Source: Streptomyces sp. SBT349 (GTDB lineage Bacteria > Actinomycetota > Actinomycetes > Streptomycetales > Streptomycetaceae). From it: a stretch of DNA of 37,569 nucleotides. Below the pieces are notes generated by a model, which was not told the origin of the DNA, searched no databases, and was given only the letters and a program-made list of their open reading frames with translations. The first letter of the stretch is position 1. Each line of letters starts with the position of its first letter. The stretch lies in the NCBI RefSeq assembly GCF_001083795.1, contig NZ_LAVK01000027.1:1-37569 (forward strand). The letters run 5' to 3'. The position numbers and the translations under genes were made by a program. Of the stretch, positions 15,860 to 22,729 are shown piece by piece.

Positions 15860-15920
15860 GCAACGGAACCGTCCCGTGCGTACGCCCGACGGTGATCACC
15901 CCGAGGGGGATGCGGCACCC

Positions 15921-15949
15921 TTGACATACCCCTGGGGGGTATCTAGTGT
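15921..15949 (+). promoter_or_regulatory. copZ promoter with CsoR-type operator
   Basis: TTGACA (15921-15926), a 17-bp spacer and TAGTGT (15944-15949). The operator ATACCCCTGGGGGGTAT (15926-15942) occupies the spacer, giving the standard arrangement for derepression by Cu(I)-loaded CsoR. The expected start near 15956 leaves a ~60-nt leader before copZ. Confidence 0.8.
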
Positions 15950-16014
15950 TCGCGGGGCGCCGGCCGAACCGGACAACAACGGCGCCACGCCCTTCCGAAC
16001 AGGAGAACCCCGCG

Positions 16015-16287
16015 ATGAGCACTTCCCCTTCCGCCACTGTGGCGACCTACACCGTCACGGGCATGACCTGTGGCCACTGCGTCAGCTCGGTCACCACCGA
16101 GGTCGGCAAGATCCCCGGTGTGGCGCGCGTCGACGTCGACCTCAAGGCCGGCTCCGTCCAGGTGACGAGCGAGAACCCGGTCGACGACGCGTCGGTGGCC
16201 GCGGCGGTCGAAGAGGCCGGCTACGAGGTCGTCCCGGCCCCGGACGCCGAGCCGCCTGCGGCGAGCTGCTGCGGAAGCTGCCACTGA
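16015..16287 (+). CDS. copZ: Copper chaperone (HMA domain), CopZ
   Basis: 90-aa cytoplasmic Cu(I) chaperone. The heavy-metal-associated ferredoxin-like fold spans residues ~9-75, with the metal-binding loop GMTCGHC at 16-22 and a typical HMA end (AAAVEEAGYEVV). It would hand copper to CopA. ATG at 16015 follows AGGAG. The C-terminus is unusual: after an Ala/Pro linker it ends SCCGSCH, adding three Cys and a His to the domain's own pair, which could be a second metal site or a transfer handle. It is the first gene behind the copper operator. Confidence 0.93.
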   Translation: MSTSPSATVATYTVTGMTCGHCVSSVTTEVGKIPGVARVDVDLKAGSVQVTSENPVDDASVAAAVEEAGYEVVPAPDAEPPAASCCGSCH

Positions 16288-16418
16288 CCGGTCGCCGCCG
16301 GTCCGTGTCCCGGACCGGCGGCACCCACGGGGCTCTCGCCCCCACCTCATCGACATGGTGCGGCGTACCACCCCCGGCCCTCCCGAAGTGGGAGAGCGCA
16401 TGGAAAGGAAGATCAGCG

Positions 16419-17411
16419 ATGAACACAGCGACGAAGGTCGGCGCCTTCGGAGCCGGCGTCAGCCTGGCGTTCGGGGTGGCCCTCGGGATCGGCAACGCCG
16501 TCGGCCCGGTCGGCGCCGAACCGGCCCTCTCCGACCACCAGGCCCACGGCGCAAACCCGGACCCGGACACGGATACGGACACGGACACGGAAATGGACCA
16601 GGACATGAACCACGACGGCCACACCACCCCCACCGCCGGCCCCGAGGCGCCCGGCGGACTTCAGATATCGGAGCGCGGCTACACCCTCGCTCCTCCCGAC
16701 GAGCCGCTGCCCGCCGGCGAGCGGACCGACTTCCGTTTCCGCATCCTCGGCCCCGACGGCGAACCGCTCGCGGACTACGAGAAGACCCATGACAAGGACC
16801 TGCATCTGATCGTGGCCCGCCGGGACCTGTCGGGCTTCCAGCACGTCCACCCCACCCTCGGCGCGGACGGCGCCTGGAGCGTGCCTTTGACCTTCGCGAA
16901 TGCCGGGGACCACCGGATCTTCGCGGACTTCTCCCCGGCGGGCGACCCGGACGGCCCGCTCACCCTGGGCGCGGATGTCGCCGTCACCGGTGGCTACCGG
17001 CCCGAGCCCCTGCCGGAACCGGCCCGAACCGCAGGCGTCGACGGCTACACGGTCACCCTGGACGGCGATCTGGCCGCGGGCGCGGACAGCGAACTCACCC
17101 TGTCCGTCAGCAGGGACGGCCGGCCCGTCACCGACCTCGAACCGTACCTGGGGGCCTACGGACACCTCGTCGCCCTGCGCTCCGGCGACCTCGCCTACCT
17201 CCACGTCCACCCCCAGGGCGAGCCGGGCGACGGCGAGACCCCCGCCGGGCCCGGCATCACCTTCCACACCCGGGCCCCCAGCGAGGGCACCTACCGCCTC
17301 TACCTCGACTTCCAGCACAACGGCGCCGTCCGCACCGCCGAATTCACCGTCACCGCCGGACAGGTCGCGCAGCGGCCGACCCCCGGCGCGTCCGCAGGTC
17401 ACGCCCACTGA
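16419..17411 (+). CDS. Secreted/anchored His-rich copper-locus protein with duplicated domain
   Basis: 330 aa. An N-terminal hydrophobic segment (VGAFGAGVSLAFGVALGIGNAVG, residues 7-29) is a signal peptide or anchor. Next is an Asp/His/Met-rich stretch (residues 39-68, including DHQAHG, a run of D-T repeats, MDQDMNHDGH) suited to metal binding. Two related Ig-like domains follow; each has a HL-[IV]-x-[AV]-[LR] strand then an HVHP motif (HVHP at 142-145 and 262-265) and a final Tyr/Phe-rich strand (HRIFADF, YRLYLDF). The protein ends GHAH. A ribosome site AAGGA precedes the ATG. Position between copZ and the copA remnant suggests extracytoplasmic copper handling; exact function unknown. Confidence 0.85.
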   Translation: MNTATKVGAFGAGVSLAFGVALGIGNAVGPVGAEPALSDHQAHGANPDPDTDTDTDTEMDQDMNHDGHTTPTAGPEAPGGLQISERGYTLAPPDEPLPAGERTDFRFRILGPDGEPLADYEKTHDKDLHLIVARRDLSGFQHVHPTLGADGAWSVPLTFANAGDHRIFADFSPAGDPDGPLTLGADVAVTGGYRPEPLPEPARTAGVDGYTVTLDGDLAAGADSELTLSVSRDGRPVTDLEPYLGAYGHLVALRSGDLAYLHVHPQGEPGDGETPAGPGITFHTRAPSEGTYRLYLDFQHNGAVRTAEFTVTAGQVAQRPTPGASAGHAH

Positions 17412-17456
17412 CCGCCCTCAACGGGCAGGACCACAAGGCCGACCCCCGCCATCTAC

Positions 17457-17473
17457 ATACCCCCTGAGGGTAA
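17457..17473. promoter_or_regulatory. CsoR-type operator upstream of copA remnant
   Basis: ATACCCCCTGAGGGTAA, a degenerate copy of the same 17-bp palindrome, 60 bp before the copA start. This suggests copA once had its own copper-controlled promoter. Confidence 0.6.
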
Positions 17474-17533
17474 GCGGGCCGAAGTCGCCGGTCGTCAGGA
17501 CACCCAGCCCTCGTCGAACGAAGGAGACCCGCG

Positions 17534-17905
17534 GTGAACACGCACACGCACACCATCCCCCGGCAGACCGGCCAGGTCGAACTGTCCATCGGAGGCATGA
17601 CCTGCGCCTCGTGCGCCAACCGCATCGAGCGCAAGCTCAACAAGCTCGACGGCGTGAGCGCCACCGTCAACTCGCCACCGAGAAGGCCAGGGTCACCTAC
17701 ACCGGAGACCTGACCGTCGACGATCTCGTCGCCCAGGTCGAAGCCACCGGCTTCACCGCCGAACCGCCCCCACCACCGACACCGGCAGGGCAGGCCCCGC
17801 CCGAGACCGGGCGTGGCCCGGACGACGACGGCCGACGCAGGGCCCCGCGCGACCGGCTGCTGATCTCCCTCACCCTCACCGTCCCCGTCCCCGTGATCAT
17901 TGACC
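17534..17905 (+). pseudogene. copA: Copper-translocating P-type ATPase CopA, frameshifted and truncated
   Basis: A GTG at 17534 behind AAGGAGA begins a His-rich leader and an HMA domain (GMTCASC at residues 21-27, [12 protein letters not shown]). At 17669-17673 one base is missing (AACTCGCC for AACTACGCC or similar), so the original frame stops at 17713 after 59 residues. The remainder of the HMA domain ([26 protein letters not shown]), a Pro/Gly linker and the first membrane helix (RLLISLTLTVPVPVI) continue in the next frame. Homology ends near 17905, so the other TM helices, the CPC site, the DKTGT phosphorylation site and the ATP-binding domain are absent. It cannot be a functional pump; a short HMA peptide might still be made. 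Confidence 0.88.
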
Positions 17906-18045
17906 TCAGGGGCAGTTGGTCAGGAGCATCACCGCGGTGAGCCCGCAGCGGGAGGAAGGATCGAGGCTCGGCAGCCCTACGTTGTCGGCGTGCTCGCGGC
18001 AGCCGATCGCCGGCAGGGACACGGCGGCGGGCGCCCTGCGGTACC

Positions 18046-18282
18046 GTGCTGCGGGTGAGCGTGCGACGCGTATGGGCGGGCCTGGCCGGCCGGGCGCCGG
18101 GGGGGAGCCGGGAGTTCAACCCCGCGTGGCCCGGGGGCGAGTTCAGCCTGATGAGCCACGACGAGTCCGCCTCCTCGCTGCCGGCCGTGTCCGTCGAGGT
18201 CGATGACGTGGACGCTCGCGTGCGCCGCTTCCTCGGCCGCGCCCCGGGCGGGAACGCCGTCACCGCGCCGAGCCGACGGTGA
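18046..18282 (+). pseudogene. Shrunken VOC (glyoxalase-like) gene
   Basis: A 78-residue reading retains recognisable pieces of a VOC/glyoxalase domain in the right order: an N-terminal VRRV strand, FNPAWPGGEFSLMSHDESA, PAVSVEVDDVDA, and a C-terminal VRRFLGRAPGGNAVT that resembles the usual VRRFFVRDPxGNVVN. VOC proteins of this type are ~120 aa, so about 40 residues appear lost from several internal segments while the frame is kept. The metal or substrate Glu/His positions are doubtful. It overlaps the oxidase start by GTGA and may still act as a leader for it. Confidence 0.5.
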
Positions 18283-19286
18283 GCGCCGGCCTGGTGGTCG
18301 TCGGCGCCGGCATCGTCGGCGCCTCGGTGGCCTATCACGCCGCCCGGGCCGGTGCCGCCGTGACCCTCCTCGACGCCGGGCGGCCGGGCGCCGGCGTGAC
18401 GGCCGACTCGTTCGCCTGGATCGGAGCCTCCGGCGTACGCACCGGGCCGGCCGCCGCGCTGCGGGCGACCGCCACGGAGGAGTACCGCCGGCTGGAGACC
18501 GAGCTGCCGGGGCTCCCGGTGACCTGGTCCGGCTCCCTGTCCTGGGGCGCGGCGGGCGGCGCGCCCCAGGTGGGGCCCGGGCAGGAGATCGTGGACGCGG
18601 CCACCGTGGCGGCGCTCGAACCCACCCTGCGCCGGCCCCCGGAGTGGGCCGTCTGGGCTCCCGGTGACGGCGCCGTTGACCCGGTGGGCGTGACCGAGCG
18701 GCTGGTCGCGGGTGCCCGCGCCCACGGCGCCCGGGTCCGTCCGGACACCCCGGTCACCGCGGTCCGCCGGGACGCCGCGGGTCGGGTTGCCGGGGTCGAG
18801 ACGGCCGCGGGGCCGCTCTCCGGTGCGACAGTGGTGCTCGCGGCAGGGGTGGCCACGGCCGCGCTGGGCGCGACGATCGGCATACGCGTCCCGGTCGACC
18901 CGTCGCCGGCGACGCTCTTCCGGTTCCGCGCTCCGGCCGGTCTGGTCCGCACCGTGGTCACCAACCGGGACTTCGATCTCCGGCAGGTCGCCGCGGACCG
19001 GCTGATCGCCGCCGCGGACTCGCCCGAACGGACTCTCGCCGCCGTCCGGTCCACCTTCCGCGGCGCCGCGGACGTCGAGCTGCTCAGCGCCCGGGTCCGC
19101 CCACGCCCCATGCCGGCCGACGGCGAGCCGATCGTCGGCCCGGTCGCCGAGGTGCCCGGCCTCTACGTGGCGGCGCTGCACGCCGCGGTCACACTCGCCC
19201 CGGCCGTGGGCCGCCTGGTCGCGCGGGAACTGATCGACGGCGCCGCCGAGCCGCTGCTGGCGGGCTGCCGTCTCGACCGCTTCTGA
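18279..19286 (+). CDS. FAD-dependent amino-acid/amine oxidase (DAO family)
   Basis: 335-aa flavoprotein of the DAO superfamily (glycine/sarcosine/D-amino-acid oxidase-like). The FAD-binding GAGIVGASVAYHAARAG is at residues 8-24 with the ribose-binding acid in LLDAG. TADSFAWIGAS and the C-terminal LYVAALHAAVTLAPAVGRLVA correspond to the second flavin-contact region. Length is a little short for the family but both ends are present. The GTG start overlaps the preceding VOC-like remnant's stop (GTGA), so translation is probably coupled. Substrate not predictable. Confidence 0.9.
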   Translation: MSAGLVVVGAGIVGASVAYHAARAGAAVTLLDAGRPGAGVTADSFAWIGASGVRTGPAAALRATATEEYRRLETELPGLPVTWSGSLSWGAAGGAPQVGPGQEIVDAATVAALEPTLRRPPEWAVWAPGDGAVDPVGVTERLVAGARAHGARVRPDTPVTAVRRDAAGRVAGVETAAGPLSGATVVLAAGVATAALGATIGIRVPVDPSPATLFRFRAPAGLVRTVVTNRDFDLRQVAADRLIAAADSPERTLAAVRSTFRGAADVELLSARVRPRPMPADGEPIVGPVAEVPGLYVAALHAAVTLAPAVGRLVARELIDGAAEPLLAGCRLDRF

Positions 19287-19777
19287 CGGTCGGTCCGCTG
19301 ATCCGACTTCTCGGGGATGGTGTGGACGATCCCGCGTCGGCGCGGGTACGCGCGGAAGCACGTGGTCGGGACGGGCGAACCGCGTCTCGTCAGCAGGTCC
19401 GCATCATGTTCCGTGACAACGCCGGGGGTCGGGCGAGGCGTTCGTCCCGCTCGGTGAACACCCCGATCGGGCACGGCGCCTCAGCACACCGCCACGTCCG
19501 CTCGCGCCACCCAACGCCTTGGTGCGTCGGCCAGGACCGCGTCGGGGTGGCCGTGGCTGTGCGCGACGACACCGCGGGCGGGGCTCCCCGCCCGCACGGT
19601 CGGCATCCCGACGTCGGCGTCGCGGCCGACACCGCACGCCGTAGGCTCGGACACCGGTCGAGTCCCTCGGGTCGGTGTGCACGTCGCAACGGTCGAGATG
19701 CACGGAGGATCGCCGGCATCAAGGCGGGGAGTTCCGACCGGTTGGGCCAACCATCAGGGGCCGTGCCGGGGTCGGCG
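19287..19777. other. 490-bp region without a supported gene
   Basis: Between the oxidase and the Imm-5-like gene. On the minus strand an 89-aa reading (19481-19750) has GC-rich third positions over its last ~50 codons (containing RGVVAHSHGHPDAVLADAP), which might be a gene fragment, but there is no ribosome site and no family is recognised. Confidence 0.3.
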
Positions 19778-20293
19778 TCAGCAGTCGAACGCCGACCAGC
19801 AGATGTCGTTGCGCAGCCGCTGGTCATCGAGCACGAGCTCGCGGATCTCCTCCGGGAGTTGATCGCGCTGCCACCGGCACTCGCGTCGGCCCGCGGTCCC
19901 GCTCTCGCCGTCCGGCGCCGCCGCACGTGCGGCCTTGATCGCGTAGGCGGCCGCGCCGAGTTCGTGCGCGGCGACGTGGGCGACGGCCCCGGCCTGGCCG
20001 GCGGCGTACGCGGCATGCCGTGCCGCCCCCCGCAGGTCTCTGGCCGCACCCATCGCATGGCCGCCCGCCGCGCGAGCCCGCATCATCGTGACCTCGCCAC
20101 GTACCCAGGCCCGCGCGTGCTCGATCGCCTGGCGCGGTCGCGGGTCCTCGGGCCGGGCCGACTCGAAGAGGCCGAGGACGTGCTCCGCACACGAGGCAGC
20201 CCACAGGGCGAGGAGCCGGTGATCCGCATCGGTGAGAGTCCCACCACGGCGGATCGTCACGAAGCGAGGGTCCCGGACCTTCGGAAGGATCAT
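19778..20293 (-). CDS. Imm-5-like putative immunity protein
   Basis: 171-aa helical protein matching the actinobacterial 'putative immunity protein' (Imm-5) family as I recall it: VRDPRFVTIRRGGTLTD at residues 6-22, HRLLALWAASCAEHVL, PRPRQAIEHARAWVRGE, and an Ala-rich helix pair (DLRGAARHAAYAAGQAGAVA, HVAAHELGAAAYAIKAAR), ending LVLDDQRLRNDICW. Such proteins are predicted to neutralise polymorphic toxins, yet no toxin gene with secretion or polymorphic domains is adjacent. ATG at 20293 is preferred to a GTG at 20308; the leader is G-rich (GGTGGGGG). Confidence 0.85.
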   Translation of the reverse strand: MILPKVRDPRFVTIRRGGTLTDADHRLLALWAASCAEHVLGLFESARPEDPRPRQAIEHARAWVRGEVTMMRARAAGGHAMGAARDLRGAARHAAYAAGQAGAVAHVAAHELGAAAYAIKAARAAAPDGESGTAGRRECRWQRDQLPEEIRELVLDDQRLRNDICWSAFDC

Positions 20294-20520
20294 GACGTGC
20301 ACCCCCACCCGCGGGCCTCGGCGCCACTCCCCGCGGTGTGCCTGGGCGACCGGTCAGCCGTCCGGCGCGGGGAATGATCCGGAACGCTCATCAGCCGGGC
20401 GGCTGTTCAGCGGCAGGCAGGCTACCACGCGAGGACGTCCATGCCCCGTCGTCGGTCCCGCGGAACGCCGAGACGCGGCAGAGGACTTCCCCGCGTGCCA
20501 CCGGCCGGTTGCCGAGGCGT

Positions 20521-21978
20521 TCAGTGGTGGCGTGCGAACAGGCCATGGAAGCCGAAGGGGATGGCCTGCGGCACGGTGGCCCGTGCCCGTTCGGTGAAGG
20601 TCCGCGCGTCGAGCACGAGCAGGAACGACGACTGCCTGGCCGCGTCGAGCACCACCGACAGCACGACCCCCTCGTCCTCGGCTCCGTCCTCGGCGCCCTC
20701 GGGGGCGTCCGGAGCCGCGACGAAGACCGGCTCGCCCGGGTAGTGATCCTCCTCGGACCAGGTCAGCGTGGCGCCCGTCGTCACGTCGAGCTTGACCAAC
20801 TGGTTGAGGAAGTCGTCCGGGCGCCGACCGCGTGCGCCGGCACCGTACACGTACTGGTACGGCGCGCCGTTGTACCGGTCGTACGCGATGCGCGGCAGCT
20901 CCAGTGCCTCCTCCGACAGCGGCTCGACGCCGACCCGGCCGCCGCCGTCCAGGCCGATCCGGTAGCGGGTGGGCCTGGGCAGCGGGACGCTCCGCGCGGC
21001 GCGCACCCGGTCGAGGTAGAGCGCGTCGATGACCGAAGCGTTCTGGTACGCGCAGATGTCGAGGACCACGTCGTCACCGTCGTCGAAGGCGTTGATGTGA
21101 TGGAAGGCGAAGCACGCGGGCGCCTCGTACACGCCGCGCACCTGGCCGTCGCGCAGGTCCATGACGGTGAAGCGGGTGCCGCGTTCGGGCTCCCAGCGGT
21201 AGTTCTCGATGAACGGCCGGCCGCCGAGGGCCATGTCCAGCGGGTTGACCACCAGGGGGAATTCCGCCAGCACGACATACCGTCGCGTGATCCCGAAGCT
21301 GTGCATGTAGGACGGCCTGGCGGCCCGGTGGCGGCCGATCAACTCCCGCGAGGTAGCGGCGGATTGCTGCCGGTAGACGCGGTACTCGCTGGTCCGCGAG
21401 AAGTGCAGCAGGTAGTTGACCAGGTCCCCGGTGCCGGGGTCCTGGTGCGGATGGGCCGTGGTCACCTGCCCGCTCAAGCCGTCCTCGTAGCCGACCACCC
21501 CGGCCGTCTCCAGCGTGTCGCGGTCGAACTCCACGGGGAGGGGCGCCTCGGTCAGGGCGACGTAACGGTCCCCGAAGCGCGTGATGTTGACGTTCGCGTT
21601 CGGCGTGGCCTTGCCCGTGAAGCCCGTGAAGCGCGTGAAGAAGCGGGCGAACAGCGAGCGGCACGGATCGGTCGCGAACTCCCGGAAGGCGATCCGTCCC
21701 GACTCGGTCATGGCCCGGTGGCTCGGGGTGTCGAGGAACCGGTTGGCGTACCCGACCCGGCCCTCGTCGAACGTGAAGCGGTGGACCATGGCCTGCCCGT
21801 CGAACCAGTGCCGCACCGAGCGGGTCCCCGTTTCGAACAGGGCCGGGCCGTTGCGCAGCAGGCTGCCGCTCAGCCAGTCGGGCAACGAGCCCTCGACCGG
21901 CAGGTCCGCGACGGCGATCTCGCGGTTCAGATCGCGGAAGCCGATGTCGAAACCAGGTGCGGGCGGTGTGATGCTCAT
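20521..21978 (-). CDS. Carotenoid oxygenase family protein (RPE65/lignostilbene dioxygenase type)
   Basis: 485-aa non-haem Fe(II) dioxygenase that cleaves a conjugated double bond of carotenoids, apocarotenoids or stilbenes. The seven-bladed propeller's four iron-binding His are in place: TAHPHQDP (~H176/178), MHSFGI (H226), FHHINAF (H293/294) and the final GFHGLF (~H478). NPLDMALGG and the WFDGQAMVHRF strand are also family-typical. ATG at 21978 has GGAG six bases upstream; an in-frame TTG at 21990 coincides with that site. It is divergent from a PadR regulator that shares its operator region. No carotenoid biosynthetic genes are in the window. Confidence 0.93.
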   Translation of the reverse strand: MSITPPAPGFDIGFRDLNREIAVADLPVEGSLPDWLSGSLLRNGPALFETGTRSVRHWFDGQAMVHRFTFDEGRVGYANRFLDTPSHRAMTESGRIAFREFATDPCRSLFARFFTRFTGFTGKATPNANVNITRFGDRYVALTEAPLPVEFDRDTLETAGVVGYEDGLSGQVTTAHPHQDPGTGDLVNYLLHFSRTSEYRVYRQQSAATSRELIGRHRAARPSYMHSFGITRRYVVLAEFPLVVNPLDMALGGRPFIENYRWEPERGTRFTVMDLRDGQVRGVYEAPACFAFHHINAFDDGDDVVLDICAYQNASVIDALYLDRVRAARSVPLPRPTRYRIGLDGGGRVGVEPLSEEALELPRIAYDRYNGAPYQYVYGAGARGRRPDDFLNQLVKLDVTTGATLTWSEEDHYPGEPVFVAAPDAPEGAEDGAEDEGVVLSVVLDAARQSSFLLVLDARTFTERARATVPQAIPFGFHGLFARHH

Positions 21979-22008
21979 GGCCGTCTCCAACGCTCATCGT
22001 CGACGTGA

Positions 22009-22051
22009 CACAGTGGACTGTGCAATCCAGCGAAACACCGTCCACAGTGGA
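22009..22051. promoter_or_regulatory. Paired palindromes in the PadR/carotenoid oxygenase divergent promoter
   Basis: CACAGT-GG-ACTGTG (22009-22022) and TCCAC-A-GTGGA (22041-22051), each a perfect inverted repeat, and sharing a 9-bp direct repeat CACAGTGGA (22009 and 22043). They sit between the divergent starts, just upstream of the PadR ribosome site AAGGAGG. Most likely the PadR operators controlling both genes. Confidence 0.6.
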
Positions 22052-22070
22052 ATGTCAAGGAGGGGCCCCG

Positions 22071-22592
22071 GTGGCCGACGTCAACCCCACCGCAGCGTCA
22101 CTGCTCGGCTTTCTCCATGCGGGGGAAGCCAGCGGATACGAACTGGTCGACCTGGCCGAGGCGTTCATCGGCGACTTCTGGACGCTCACCAGAAGCCAGG
22201 TCTACCGCGAGCTGGCGGCACTCGCGGAGCGCGGCCTCGTCGAAGCCGGTCCCGTGGGCCCGCGGGCCCGCCGCCCCTACCGGCTCACCGACGCGGGCCG
22301 GACCGCCTTCGCGGCCTGGCTCGCCGAGCCACCGGGCCCCGAGCAGATCCGCTACCCGCTGCTGCTCACCCTCGCCTTCGGCTCCGCCCTGGACCGCGAC
22401 CGGCTCGTCGAGTTCATCGCCGACCACCGCGCCGTCCACGAGAAGCGGCTGGCCGGCTACCTGGCGAGGCGGACCGAGGGCTTCCCCGACCGCTACCAGG
22501 AGGCCACCTGCGCCTTCGGCATCCGCTACGAACGGGCGGTGCTGGCGTGGATCGACGACCTGCCGGCGATCCTGGGGGACGGCGACGTGTAG
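22071..22592 (+). CDS. PadR family transcriptional regulator
   Basis: 173-aa regulator. The N-terminal winged helix (TAASLLGFLHAGEASGYELV, FWTLTRSQVYRELAALAERGLVEAG, RRPYRLTDAGRTAF) is diagnostic of PadR. The C-terminal ~85 residues form the PadR dimerisation helices (HRAVHEKRLAGYLAR, YERAVLAWIDDL). GTG at 22071 with AAGGAGG eight bases upstream is the start; the longer reading from 22005 runs through the operator. Likely represses itself and the divergent carotenoid oxygenase, with an aromatic or apocarotenoid ligand as a guess. Confidence 0.93.
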   Translation: MADVNPTAASLLGFLHAGEASGYELVDLAEAFIGDFWTLTRSQVYRELAALAERGLVEAGPVGPRARRPYRLTDAGRTAFAAWLAEPPGPEQIRYPLLLTLAFGSALDRDRLVEFIADHRAVHEKRLAGYLARRTEGFPDRYQEATCAFGIRYERAVLAWIDDLPAILGDGDV

Positions 22593-22729
22593 CCCGGCGC
22601 GAGACGTCCGGGCCCCGTGGACATCGTCCCAACCGTCCGGAGCCCCGGGCGTGGTGAGGGGGCATAACCTGGGGGAGTGCGGATGCGGGAGCGGTGCGGG
22701 AGAGCCGGTCACGGGGGACGGGGGTCGTG

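Noticed and set aside
17534..17713. The 59-residue CopA N-terminus as an intact separate CopZ-like gene
   Set aside because: Its sequence continues as CopA in the next frame through the linker and first TM helix, so a frameshifted ATPase explains it better than a second chaperone.
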